Assembly (NCBI GenBank): GCA_019637855.1
Contig: JAHBUX010000006.1
Location: 124,001-188,000 of the forward strand
Length of the DNA stretch: 64,000 bases
Origin: Bdellovibrionales bacterium
Lineage (GTDB): Bacteria; Bdellovibrionota; Bdellovibrionia; Bdellovibrionales; UBA1609
Direction: 5' to 3'
The notes below the pieces were generated by a model, which saw nothing but the letters and a program-made list of their open reading frames with translations, did not search any database and was not told the DNA's origin. Shown here in pieces: positions 1 through 8,147 of the stretch. Positions within the stretch are counted from its first letter, which is position 1; the number at the start of each line of letters is the position of its first letter. The translations under genes and the position numbers were made by a program.

Positions 1-1075
1 TGCCTCCGCCGCGTAGTCCGGCATACAAGGGTTTGGTCGAGCTATATGAGCAACCCTGATCGTCTTGCACATTGTTCTGATTGGCGTTCTCTTTCACGCA
101 CCAGCTGACCGTCTCATTGGAGTTCCCCAGTCCGTCGAGTGTCGCCATCTGGGAATCGCTCACTGTTACCGAAGCGAGGGCGGGCGCGCTGGGCGCGGTG
201 CTGTCGAAGGTGACTTGCGCCTGCGCCGCTGTCGCACTGATCTTGAGATCCGCGTTGGCGATCCAAAGATAGAACTGCACGGTTTCACCCGAGGCAATCA
301 AGCGGCCCACATTCACCAGGTCAAAATTTGTAGGGCGAGTGGATGTCCAAATATATCCGGGGCAAGGTTCGTTGGTTGAGCGCGGCCGCACAGGTGAAGC
401 GGTCAAGCACCAGCGTCTAGCGGTGCCATCGCCACTGACTTGAATTGGTACCTGCGTTTGACGAGTGAAAGGGTTGGGGACGGTGATTGTCGGTTGTGGC
501 GGCACGGGCGGATTGTCGGTGCGTGGCTGCAGCGTCAGCTGAGTGAAGGCCACACCGACCGTATCACCGCTCGATACCGCGGTCATTTTTGTGCGTACCG
601 AACCCGAATAGATATTTACTGAGTCGATGCCCTTCGCGGTTTTTTGCGCCGAGAGCAGATTCTCTGTGCCAGGGGCGAGCGCTCCGTTTACTCGAATATC
701 CACACCCGAAACCACAACCTCCATTTCGCCGGTAAACATCTGCATGCGCGGATTGGTGAAGGTGTAGCCGACAGCAAGACTCTGGCCGGCGACTGTTTCG
801 TAGGTCACGCGCACGTCGAGCAAAAACAATCCGGGAAAGCGCGCATGGGATGGAATCACGTCGCCACTCGACAAATCCCACATCAATGTGGCCGTGCGTC
901 CATCGCCGAAGTAGAGACTGGGTGTGTTGCGTGAAGCGAGCAGCATGGCGTCCGTGCCAAGTTGGGCCTGTTCCCGGGCCGCTGCTTGGTCCTCTACCTT
1001 GGGCATATCAGTGGCCAAGCCACAGCCCGCGATAAAGATGACCCCTAAAAATAAACAAATACGGATCAGCTTCAC
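1..1075 (-). CDS. Partial exported lipoprotein, unknown function
   Basis: The frame begins with GTG at 1075, three bases after the stop of the Tat protein gene, with AAGGA six bases upstream, and runs off the left edge of the window. The N-terminus (MKLIRICLFLGVIFIAGCG) is a lipoprotein signal peptide with lipobox IAGC, so the product is probably lipid-anchored. The rest, about 350 residues in the window, is rich in Ser, Thr and Val and looks like extracellular beta-sandwich sequence, with one stretch resembling an Ig-like unit (VTFDSTAPSAPALASVTVSD). No named family is recognised. The 3' end is missing. It is the last visible gene of the cluster that starts at 5515, so a joint surface role with the LamG/CxxCH and Tat proteins is inferred from operon structure only. 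Confidence 0.8.
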   Translation of the reverse strand, partial: MKLIRICLFLGVIFIAGCGLATDMPKVEDQAAAREQAQLGTDAMLLASRNTPSLYFGDGRTATLMWDLSSGDVIPSHARFPGLFLLDVRVTYETVAGQSLAVGYTFTNPRMQMFTGEMEVVVSGVDIRVNGALAPGTENLLSAQKTAKGIDSVNIYSGSVRTKMTAVSSGDTVGVAFTQLTLQPRTDNPPVPPQPTITVPNPFTRQTQVPIQVSGDGTARRWCLTASPVRPRSTNEPCPGYIWTSTRPTNFDLVNVGRLIASGETVQFYLWIANADLKISATAAQAQVTFDSTAPSAPALASVTVSDSQMATLDGLGNSNETVSWCVKENANQNNVQDDQGCSYSSTKPLYAGLRGGG

Positions 1076-1078
1076 GTT

Positions 1079-2548
1079 TTATCCTTTATGAAGCTTGATT
1101 GTTTGCGCGCGCAAAGCGGCATCACCCAAGATGCGGTACGATTCAAGAAAGTCCATGCGACCGTTCCACGCGGCATAGTTGGCGAATACGGCTTGCGCGG
1201 CGAGATCCGCACTGGTCCCAGTGGGAAACTTTCCGTCAGCCGCTTGGCCATTGTTAAAGCCACCGATTTGCGCCGAGCTGGTGACGGGGCGTTTGGTCGG
1301 ATCGTAGGCCAGAATGTATTGCATACCGGCGATGCCGCGATCACTCATCCACGGTGAGTCGGCGGTGATGGAGTCCCCCGACACAGTGGCTCCATCGGCA
1401 CACACATAGACAAACACGGGTTTTTTCAAGAAAGCGGCGGTCTGCAGAATTTTTCCCACCACTTGACCTGCGGCAAGGTCACGCGCATCGCCGGTGGCGC
1501 GCGTGCCATCGTGATAGTCATAGCCACCCATGTTCAAGTTTACAGTGGAGGCGTTGCCAGAGATTCCGTTGTACACCATGCAGGCGAAAACCGCGTTCTG
1601 ACTGCGACGATCGTTGGCTTGAATGCCCCATATGCGCGCAAGCTCCGTGGTCAGGCTGCCGCCCACGGCCAGCGGATTGACGTCCCCGCCGCCAGTGGTG
1701 ATCAGATCCACATTGCGAATGCCCGCGCACTCAATCAACTGGCCCACCACAGTGGCGCCGCTCGATGCAGCGATTCGGCGCACTTGGCTGCCGGAGAGTT
1801 TAGAGATCGCGCGTGCCAATGCCGTCTTCTGATTTTTACTTAAACTATTTAGTGAAGCGGCATAGCCAAGGGCATTGGTTAGGTCGTTCACTCCCCCTAC
1901 CCGAAATGGTGCGGGTGGAGGGAGTAGCGAAGGCATTTGATTGATGCCCGTCACACTGTCCACAGTGCCTAGGTTAGGGAGTTTGCTACCGCTTAGGCCC
2001 ATCTTCACAACCAGTCCGCTGATATCCAGTTGATTGGCAGAGGTGTCATCGCCCAGAGCCACGGCGGTCCACACAAAGGCGGTGTTGTTCAGTGCAGCGC
2101 TGCGGGAGCCATTGGCCAGAGGATCACGTACCCCGGTCAAGAATTTACTGACCAGACCTTGGGTGTTGCCGCCGATGGCGGTGCCGGCGAAGTCGACGTT
2201 GCCGAACTCCTTTGTGACGTTAAAAGAAATTCCGGGGCCGGAGCCTTGGCCAAGCTTGGTGTAGGAGTTCAATGGGGCGCCATTGAGGTCTTTGACCACC
2301 AGTTGCGAGGCCAGGCTGGGGCCGCCGGAAAGATTCAAAGTGATAAACGGAATAAAACCCGAGCCGGCTGCGGCTAAGCAGTTGGCCGCCTGTGCCTCCG
2401 CGGCCGGTGCGCTTAGGAGCAATGAGCCTAAACTCGGACCTACGGCCCAAGCAGCAAAGGGAATTACGCCCGTCGCTAGAAACTCACGGCGAGTGGAAGG
2501 TCGCGGGTGATTTAATTTGGCCCACATGGGGATTTTCTTGTTTCCCAT
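1079..2548 (-). CDS. Tat-exported DUF1501-like protein
   Basis: The 489-residue product opens with a twin-arginine signal: STRREFLATG at residues 18-27, then a hydrophobic stretch ending in APAAEAQ. It should therefore be exported folded, possibly with a cofactor or metal. The body contains a GGYDYHDGTRATGDARDL segment and a downstream KPVFVYVCADG segment. These resemble the metal-site region and core strand of the sulfatase/alkaline-phosphatase-like DUF1501 family that accompanies DUF1592/DUF1588 proteins in planctomycetes and myxobacteria. The family call is moderate because similarity is judged by eye. It lies 10 bp after a lipoprotein gene and 3 bp before another, clearly one transcription unit. 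Confidence 0.7.
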   Translation of the reverse strand: MGNKKIPMWAKLNHPRPSTRREFLATGVIPFAAWAVGPSLGSLLLSAPAAEAQAANCLAAAGSGFIPFITLNLSGGPSLASQLVVKDLNGAPLNSYTKLGQGSGPGISFNVTKEFGNVDFAGTAIGGNTQGLVSKFLTGVRDPLANGSRSAALNNTAFVWTAVALGDDTSANQLDISGLVVKMGLSGSKLPNLGTVDSVTGINQMPSLLPPPAPFRVGGVNDLTNALGYAASLNSLSKNQKTALARAISKLSGSQVRRIAASSGATVVGQLIECAGIRNVDLITTGGGDVNPLAVGGSLTTELARIWGIQANDRRSQNAVFACMVYNGISGNASTVNLNMGGYDYHDGTRATGDARDLAAGQVVGKILQTAAFLKKPVFVYVCADGATVSGDSITADSPWMSDRGIAGMQYILAYDPTKRPVTSSAQIGGFNNGQAADGKFPTGTSADLAAQAVFANYAAWNGRMDFLESYRILGDAALRAQTIKLHKG

Positions 2549-2558
2549 CTTAAATCTC

Positions 2559-3206
2559 CTAGTACGTCAGAGCATCCACGCTCGATAAAACGGCCGTGCA
2601 AATCGAAATCGCCAGCAGGCGAGTTTGTGCCGGATCCGTCGTGTTGGCGCCGGCGGCGAACTCCTGCGCAAAGCTGACCAAACTCTCTTGTTCGGTTGGG
2701 GTGGCGGCACGGCGCCAAGAGTTGCGTGCCAGTCGTTCCATGGCCCCTGTGATCGCATCCGAACTTTGTGCTCCCAGGCCTTTGGAGAAATCCATTTCAC
2801 GAAAGAACAAGCGGTCGTCGCGTTGAGTTTCGCCAGTCGCACGGTCCCGATCGACCGCTTTGGCACAAACGGTAGAGGCCAAGTTGGCCACCGAAATCAA
2901 TGTGGGGCCTGTGGCTTGATCGAGGGCTTGATAGGAGGGCAAAGAGCCTGAGCGTTCATTGTATGTCGTGTTGATCGCGTCATCGGCCGGATCGGTCAGT
3001 TCTCCCAGGCCTTCCGTGCCCGTGCTGGAGATCATGGCTTTTAACATCTGTTCGGCAGACATAAAGCCTACGGGCGGTAAAGTTTCTCCGCGGCCCAGTG
3101 AGGAGGAAGAGTTGTCGGATCCGCCTGAGCGGAAATTCCCGCAATGCATGAGAGTCAAAGACGCGGCCAGTGTGGTCAGAGTCAGAAGAATATATTTGAG
3201 TTTCAT
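2559..3206 (-). CDS. Exported lipoprotein, unknown
   Basis: The 215-residue product has a lipoprotein signal (MKLKYILLTLTTLAASLTLMHC, lipobox LMHC) followed by a Ser/Gly-rich linker. The remainder is mostly helical with no recognised domain. It sits between the LamG/CxxCH gene (8 bp upstream) and the Tat protein gene (10 bp downstream), so it is probably co-translated and may be a small accessory subunit of the same exported complex. Function is unknown. Confidence 0.8.
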   Translation of the reverse strand: MKLKYILLTLTTLAASLTLMHCGNFRSGGSDNSSSSLGRGETLPPVGFMSAEQMLKAMISSTGTEGLGELTDPADDAINTTYNERSGSLPSYQALDQATGPTLISVANLASTVCAKAVDRDRATGETQRDDRLFFREMDFSKGLGAQSSDAITGAMERLARNSWRRAATPTEQESLVSFAQEFAAGANTTDPAQTRLLAISICTAVLSSVDALTY

Positions 3207-3214
3207 AATCCCTC

Positions 3215-5515
3215 CTACCGCCCCATACCGGTCGCGCAGGCGGCGTCCGCGGCTACGATTTGAAATAGAGTTCGCAACTTGTAGCCGCTGGCTTTAAATC
3301 TTTCGCCCCAGGAGGCGACTTCAGGGGTGATCACTGGGCCTGTTGTTTTCCCCGGCGTGCAAACGCTTTCATACACGCGTTTGGCCATGCACTCGGAAAA
3401 ACGCCTTGAGTCCGCGATCATCTGCCCGAACTGGCGCACGCCAGTGCCACCGATCTTATTGCTGCCGCCCCAGCCGAAACGGTCTCGATTGGTGGCGCCG
3501 ACGGCGTTGTTTACGAACGAATCGTCGGTGATGGTGAAGCCATTGGGGAAAGTGGTTTCGTTATGGTTCATTTTTCGGACGGTGCCGTATTGGTCTTTCT
3601 CGTTGTTGCCGAAGCCGAAGTCGCCGTTCAAGTTCACTTGCGTGTTGCGCACAAAACCGTAGGCCGAGTTGTTGACGTTCAGATTGGCGAAATCGAATTT
3701 CGCAAAGGCGCCGCGGAACCCATCCATAACGGTATGGCAACCCTTGCAGCTGGTTTCGAACTTGGTGCCGTCGCCGCCGGGAACACGGTCCACATCACGC
3801 CCGATACGGGCTGGTGAAGCGGCGGTGTCGGCCATATCGGCCATTGGCATGCACATAAATTCACGAAACGTGTATTCCACCAGTCGACGGTTGGTGCCGG
3901 CGATCGCATGTGCCGCCATAAACGCGCGCGATGTCAGCACGCCGGCCGGGTCGGGGTGAGGTACACTGGCGCCGGCGGGAGTGGTGGCGATCAGTTGCCC
4001 GGGAGGATATCCACTCGGCACCTCCGCACTGGGTACACGCATCAGCACGGCTCCAATATCCCAGCGACCGTCCTCCAAATCTTGATAGTGATTGTTCGAG
4101 GTCAAGAGATCGCGGAACACATCCGTGCGCACCGTGGCCTTGCTTGGATTGGCCATATAAAAGAAGTCTGCGTTCAGAAGTTCTTGTGCGTTACGTTCAT
4201 CTCGCGTCACCCCAATAAATGCGGCGGCGAAATCATTGAACGGAGCGCGAATGGTTTCATCGCGATTGGACATCTTCATGGCCATCTGTTTGACCGTGGT
4301 GTTTAAAAAGTCCGGATGGCCTTTTTCGCCGCTTGCGAAGTCACCGGTCACGATTTTGCTTGCCCCCAAACGATCGCCGTTTTGCAAACGCTCTTCCACG
4401 CGCAAAACCATCGGATGATCCAGCGGCACGGCTACACCGGCTAAGCGTTCGACCAGTTTACGGGCCTCATGGCGAACGGAAGTGACTTGCACGCCGGTCA
4501 GCGGGCGTACGATCGCCGCTGTGGCTTTGTTGGTCAAAGTCGCTCCTAGGATTTCGGCGCGGGTGAAGCCGCGGCAGTAAATGGCCAAATGATGGATCTC
4601 GCCGGACCAATTGCGCTGTTCATCCACATTGGTATCACCGTCTGGTTTCAACGTGAGCGGCACGAGTTCATTGCCAATCACCAGGCGCGCCTCGGCAGTG
4701 AAGGCGGGTGCCACACTGACCAGAGAGCTACGCGCAATGCGATTCACGTAGACGGTCAATGTTCCGTTGGGTTCACGGGTGGCGATGATTTCGGTCAAGC
4801 GCCCGCTGTTTTCCGTTTCGCGTACGGAGGAGAAAGCTCCGGGCACGGAGCTTTGATTGGTGGCCTGTGTGCCGCTCGTGCGCACGCGCAAAGTCACGGC
4901 CTCCGCGCCGGATTCGCCCGATTGCAAGACAGCGAAGTTCGGGTTCATAACCGAGTTTTGCGTTTGCGAATTCGAGAGGCCGACAATCATATTGCCGGCC
5001 TGCGAACCTTGAAACGGAAACCACGGGCGCACAAACGCCTGCAGCGTGAATCCGCTCGTGCAGGTGGCCAGTTTGGTGGCCGGTCCAGTCGAGATCAAAA
5101 AGGTGCGATGGCGTTGGGCGGATTGATAGCCTTCATCAGGCATGCCGCTGGCGGCGCCATTCGGTTTTGGATTGATTAGCAAATATCCGGATTGCAAAGA
5201 GGCATTGGTGCGAATGGGCGTCCCGTCGCCAGTGGGCAAGTTGCCCTCAGTGGACATCACAAGATTCAGAGCCTGACCCACTCCGGACGTGTCATTGGCG
5301 GTCGAGCCGCCGATCTCATCAAATGTATATACGGCGACAGCACCGCTATCGTCGCCACTCATATCAGGCGCGCGTAAAGCCAGCGCTTGATCCGGTGTAA
5401 AGAGCAGAAGGCCAACAAAGATGCCGATGGGTGCAAGCCTTCCTTTAAATATAAAAGCGAGCGCGAACAAACTGACCCCCCACAAAGGTTCAATATGAGA
5501 GGTTGCAAATCTCAC
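3215..5515 (-). CDS. Exported LamG-like / DUF1588-like CxxCH protein
   Basis: The gene starts with GTG at 5515 and encodes 766 residues. A hydrophobic N-terminal segment ending near FTPDQALA should act as a signal or anchor. Residues of about 60-340 look like a LamG/concanavalin-A-like sandwich (AVYTFDEIGG at its start, HHLAIYCRGFTRAEI at its end). The C-terminal half resembles the DUF1592/DUF1588 arrangement: a GVLTSRAFMAAHAIAGTNRR segment, then CKGCH at residues 590-594 followed by a MDGFRGAFAKFD motif. This is the pattern of the planctomycete-type cytochrome-like family (CxSCHxxMDPxGFAFENFD). The CxxCH could bind haem c. It is the promoter-proximal gene of the cluster, and pairing with a Tat-exported downstream protein matches the DUF1588/Tat pairs known elsewhere. 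Substrate unknown. Confidence 0.75.
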   Translation of the reverse strand: MRFATSHIEPLWGVSLFALAFIFKGRLAPIGIFVGLLLFTPDQALALRAPDMSGDDSGAVAVYTFDEIGGSTANDTSGVGQALNLVMSTEGNLPTGDGTPIRTNASLQSGYLLINPKPNGAASGMPDEGYQSAQRHRTFLISTGPATKLATCTSGFTLQAFVRPWFPFQGSQAGNMIVGLSNSQTQNSVMNPNFAVLQSGESGAEAVTLRVRTSGTQATNQSSVPGAFSSVRETENSGRLTEIIATREPNGTLTVYVNRIARSSLVSVAPAFTAEARLVIGNELVPLTLKPDGDTNVDEQRNWSGEIHHLAIYCRGFTRAEILGATLTNKATAAIVRPLTGVQVTSVRHEARKLVERLAGVAVPLDHPMVLRVEERLQNGDRLGASKIVTGDFASGEKGHPDFLNTTVKQMAMKMSNRDETIRAPFNDFAAAFIGVTRDERNAQELLNADFFYMANPSKATVRTDVFRDLLTSNNHYQDLEDGRWDIGAVLMRVPSAEVPSGYPPGQLIATTPAGASVPHPDPAGVLTSRAFMAAHAIAGTNRRLVEYTFREFMCMPMADMADTAASPARIGRDVDRVPGGDGTKFETSCKGCHTVMDGFRGAFAKFDFANLNVNNSAYGFVRNTQVNLNGDFGFGNNEKDQYGTVRKMNHNETTFPNGFTITDDSFVNNAVGATNRDRFGWGGSNKIGGTGVRQFGQMIADSRRFSECMAKRVYESVCTPGKTTGPVITPEVASWGERFKASGYKLRTLFQIVAADAACATGMGR

Positions 5516-5691
5516 GGCCTGTTTCCGGATGAGGCGCTTTGCGGTAAGCGCAAGGGACTATTCTTGATTTTATGAAGTATAGATTTTGATTATTCTCAGA
5601 ATAATGTCGAAAGGGTAAGCGTGCCTACTCTTTCAGCCTTTGTGCGTACATAAATTATGCGTATTTAGTGCCGTGAAACCCGCACCCAGCT

Positions 5692-6465
5692 TCAGAAAGC
5701 GTACCCTAGTTGAGCTTTTACAACCGTTCCGGTGGGGGCACCTTTGATTATACTCAGCACATCTTCGACGCTTTTGCGATCGGAGGCGCTTGCGGTCTCG
5801 TCCAAGAAGGCGGTGCGTGTTTTTAAAATCCAGGCCGGGAAATTTATCACCAGCCAGTCCACACTCCATACGAATCCACCGCGGGTTTGCCAACGGTTGC
5901 CGATGCCAAAGGAAGGGCCTGCGGTGGTGAGCTCCAACATATCGACAGCGCCGCGTTTGCTACCGGTCACACTCGAAAGCAGAGTGCTGCCCAGGCGAAT
6001 GCGGTAGCTGCTATGGTGTAAACCTAAAAAGTAATTGAAGCTGTTGCGCACTCCAAAGCGACGCCATAGCAAACTGATGCGATCGTCACTGACTTTACCC
6101 AGAGACACTTTGAAATAGTCAAAGCCTACGCTGCCACGGTCAAACTGGAGTTCGTAGCTCTGTGAAGGGCCATCGTTATAAACTGCGGCGATACCCACCT
6201 TGGACGGAACCCAGGTGTCGAAGTAGCCGTAGGAACCCAACACCGTCCAACGTGTTTTGGCGCGGTCGGCCCGACTCTCGGCCGCCGACTCGATCACTTG
6301 ATCCAAGGCGCCGGCGCTTGCTTGCTTTACCGGTTCTTCTCCTGGTGGAAGGTTGTGTTCATCCACTGCTCGTGCAATCTGTGTCCACGGGAGAGTGTCC
6401 TCATCGACAGGCGACAGGGCGTACAAGCAGAACACCAGGCTGAAGAGGAGCATGAGCGTGCCCAT
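5692..6465 (-). CDS. Predicted outer-membrane beta-barrel protein
   Basis: The 257-residue product has a hydrophobic N-terminus (MGTLMLLFSLVFCLYAL) that can serve as a signal peptide. It is followed by a polar linker and alternating hydrophobic/polar strands such as SYELQFDRGSVGFDYFKVSLG. It ends in GYAF, a terminal aromatic residue typical of BAM-dependent outer-membrane proteins. No family is recognised. It is separated from the orn/Smr pair by only 35 bp and reads in the same direction, so it may share their transcript. Confidence 0.7.
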   Translation of the reverse strand: MGTLMLLFSLVFCLYALSPVDEDTLPWTQIARAVDEHNLPPGEEPVKQASAGALDQVIESAAESRADRAKTRWTVLGSYGYFDTWVPSKVGIAAVYNDGPSQSYELQFDRGSVGFDYFKVSLGKVSDDRISLLWRRFGVRNSFNYFLGLHHSSYRIRLGSTLLSSVTGSKRGAVDMLELTTAGPSFGIGNRWQTRGGFVWSVDWLVINFPAWILKTRTAFLDETASASDRKSVEDVLSIIKGAPTGTVVKAQLGYAF

Positions 6466-6500
6466 GCCTTGTACTCATCCTGATCATTTCGAGTGTCAAC

Positions 6501-7037
6501 CTAAACGGGGCGCGGTTGTACAAAACTCAAATAGAATTTCATTTCCGCGATGCTTTCGCGAATGTCGTCGAGAGCGCGATGACCGTCTTTCTTTTTGAAC
6601 TTCAAATCAAAGAGCTCGTTATAAAGAACCTTCCATGAGGTGACGTCCAGCATACGGTAGTGAAGAGTCGCTTCAGTTAACGGCATGTAGCGGCGAATAA
6701 ACAGACGGTCTTGACTGATGGAATTGCCGCTCAAAATGGCCCGTTCGGCGCCAAAAAAAGATTTAATAAAGGCGGCAAGTTCTTGATCGACCAGCGTCGG
6801 ATCACTGCCGCCCGGAATCAGATCCACCAGGCCGGTCTCGCGATGCTGGCGTTTGTTCCAATCGTCCATGGCGTCCAAATAGGACTGTGGTTGTTTAAAA
6901 ACCGCATGGTAGTGACCGAGGTCGTTGAACTGGCTATCGGTGACAATGGCGGCGACTTCGATCGGCACTTCCTTTTCGACGTCAAGCCCCGTCATTTCCA
7001 TATCCAGCCATAAGAGTTTTAGATTTTTACCGGCCAC
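6501..7037 (-). CDS. orn: Oligoribonuclease
   Basis: This is the DEDD-family 3'-5' exoribonuclease that degrades 2-5 nt RNAs and linear dinucleotides such as pGpG. The 178-residue length is normal. Exonuclease motif I is WLDMEMTGLD (D12, E14), motif II lies in LSGNSISQDRLFIRRYMP and motif III in HRALDDIRESIAEMKFY near the C-terminus. The start is GTG with GGAGTG upstream. It follows the Smr gene by 6 bp, so the two are probably translated from one message. Identification is secure. Confidence 0.97.
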   Translation of the reverse strand: MAGKNLKLLWLDMEMTGLDVEKEVPIEVAAIVTDSQFNDLGHYHAVFKQPQSYLDAMDDWNKRQHRETGLVDLIPGGSDPTLVDQELAAFIKSFFGAERAILSGNSISQDRLFIRRYMPLTEATLHYRMLDVTSWKVLYNELFDLKFKKKDGHRALDDIRESIAEMKFYLSFVQPRPV

Positions 7038-7043
7038 TTTAAC

Positions 7044-7295
7044 TCACTCCATGTAGACGACCATTACGCCGTCGTTGGTTCGTCCGTTGTCCATGCGCTC
7101 GGGGCTCCACGGATAGCCGGCCAAGCGAAGATACTCCTCCACTTTGGCTTTGACCTTGCCCGTGCCTTTGCCCGGCATGATGCGCACCTGCTTTTGATTC
7201 TCATTTTTGCGCAAAAAGCTCTCGACGGCGTCAAAGACGTCATCGGTCTTAAAACCATGCAAATCGAGAGTAGGGGTTTTGCCGCTCTTCTTCAC
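7044..7295 (-). CDS. Small MutS-related (Smr) domain protein
   Basis: The 83-residue product is essentially one Smr domain: TLDLHGFKTDDVFDAVESFL at the front (LDLHG motif), then RIMPGKGTGKVKAKVEEYL, which contains the family's H/PGKG-type loop (PGKGTGK). Stand-alone Smr proteins act as nucleases or bind RNA/DNA. This one has no MutS2 core. The only usable start is GTG at 7295 (an in-frame TAG lies about 36 bp upstream), and it has a weak ribosome-binding site. It sits 6 bp upstream of orn and is divergent from the SDR operon with about 70 bp between, which must hold both promoters. Confidence 0.9.
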   Translation of the reverse strand: MKKSGKTPTLDLHGFKTDDVFDAVESFLRKNENQKQVRIMPGKGTGKVKAKVEEYLRLAGYPWSPERMDNGRTNDGVMVVYME

Positions 7296-7364
7296 GCCCA
7301 GCAGTTTATCTTGACTGGTTTCAGGCGGCTAACCACAATGCGGCAAGACTGACGGAGGTGTGGC

Positions 7365-8147
7365 ATCGAGATCTCGCTTGAGGGGCGTACAGCCCTTGTT
7401 GGAGGAGCTTCACAGGGTATTGGCCAAGCCACCGCCCGGGTTCTGGCCCAGGCTGGAGCCCGCGTCATTCTGATGTCTCGCCGCTCCGACGTTTTGGAGC
7501 AGGTGAAAGCCTCGCTGCCCAACGCCAGTGAGCACCGCACCCTGGCTTTGGATTTAGAGCGTACCGAGGATGTGGCCGCCCGCTTAGCACGGGTTGTGGC
7601 CGATGCGGGCCCGGTGACCATTTGGGTGAACAACACCGGCGGGCCTAAGGCAGGTCCATTGAGCGAAGCCAGCCCCGATGAGATGGAAAGAGCTTTTCGT
7701 GGACATGTGATGGCGTCACAGCTGATTTTGCGCGCCCTGCTGCCGGGGATGAAGGCTGAGGGGTATGGTCGCATCATCAACGTGCTGTCGACATCCGTAA
7801 AAATCCCAATTCCCAATCTGGGTGTTTCCAATCTGATCCGGGCCGCCATGGCCTCATGGGCAAAGACTTTGTCTTTGGAGTTGGGGCCGCTGGGGATCAC
7901 CGTGAACAATATTTTGCCTGGCTATACCGAAACGCCGCGGCTTGAGTCTTTGATCACCGGCGCGGCAGGTAAGAGTGGTCGCAGCGAAGACGACATTCGC
8001 CGCGATTGGATTGAGACGATTCCGGCCCGCCGTATCGGTTCGCCGGAAGAAACCGCAAAGGCCATTGCCTTCTTGGCTTCTCCGGCAGCCGCTTATATTT
8101 CAGGCACTCAGTTGCCGGTGGATGGCGGCCGCACGGGGGCGTTTTGA
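7365..8147 (+). CDS. Divergent short-chain dehydrogenase with apparent ATC start
   Basis: A Rossmann-fold SDR is evident: GGASQGIG is the cofactor glycine motif, NNTGG replaces NNAG, and PGYTETPR and the C-terminal SGTQLPVDGG are classical. The frame opens after TGA at 7350-7352 and contains no ATG, GTG or TTG before an internal ATG at 7473, which would delete the cofactor site. A GGAGG at 7354-7358 stands six bases before ATC at 7365, giving the canonical N-terminus MEISLEGRTALVGGASQGIG. The catalytic YxxxK is not visible: the aligned segment reads NLGVSNLIRAA, with Leu and Asn at the Tyr and Lys positions, so chemistry may differ from a normal SDR. It is the first gene of the ring-cleavage operon and overlaps the next by TTGA. 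Confidence 0.88.
   Translation: MEISLEGRTALVGGASQGIGQATARVLAQAGARVILMSRRSDVLEQVKASLPNASEHRTLALDLERTEDVAARLARVVADAGPVTIWVNNTGGPKAGPLSEASPDEMERAFRGHVMASQLILRALLPGMKAEGYGRIINVLSTSVKIPIPNLGVSNLIRAAMASWAKTLSLELGPLGITVNNILPGYTETPRLESLITGAAGKSGRSEDDIRRDWIETIPARRIGSPEETAKAIAFLASPAAAYISGTQLPVDGGRTGAF

Noticed and set aside
7292-7909. Minus-strand 205-codon frame opposite the SDR gene
   Set aside because: A shadow of the real SDR, which has Rossmann and C-terminal family motifs; the shadow has none.
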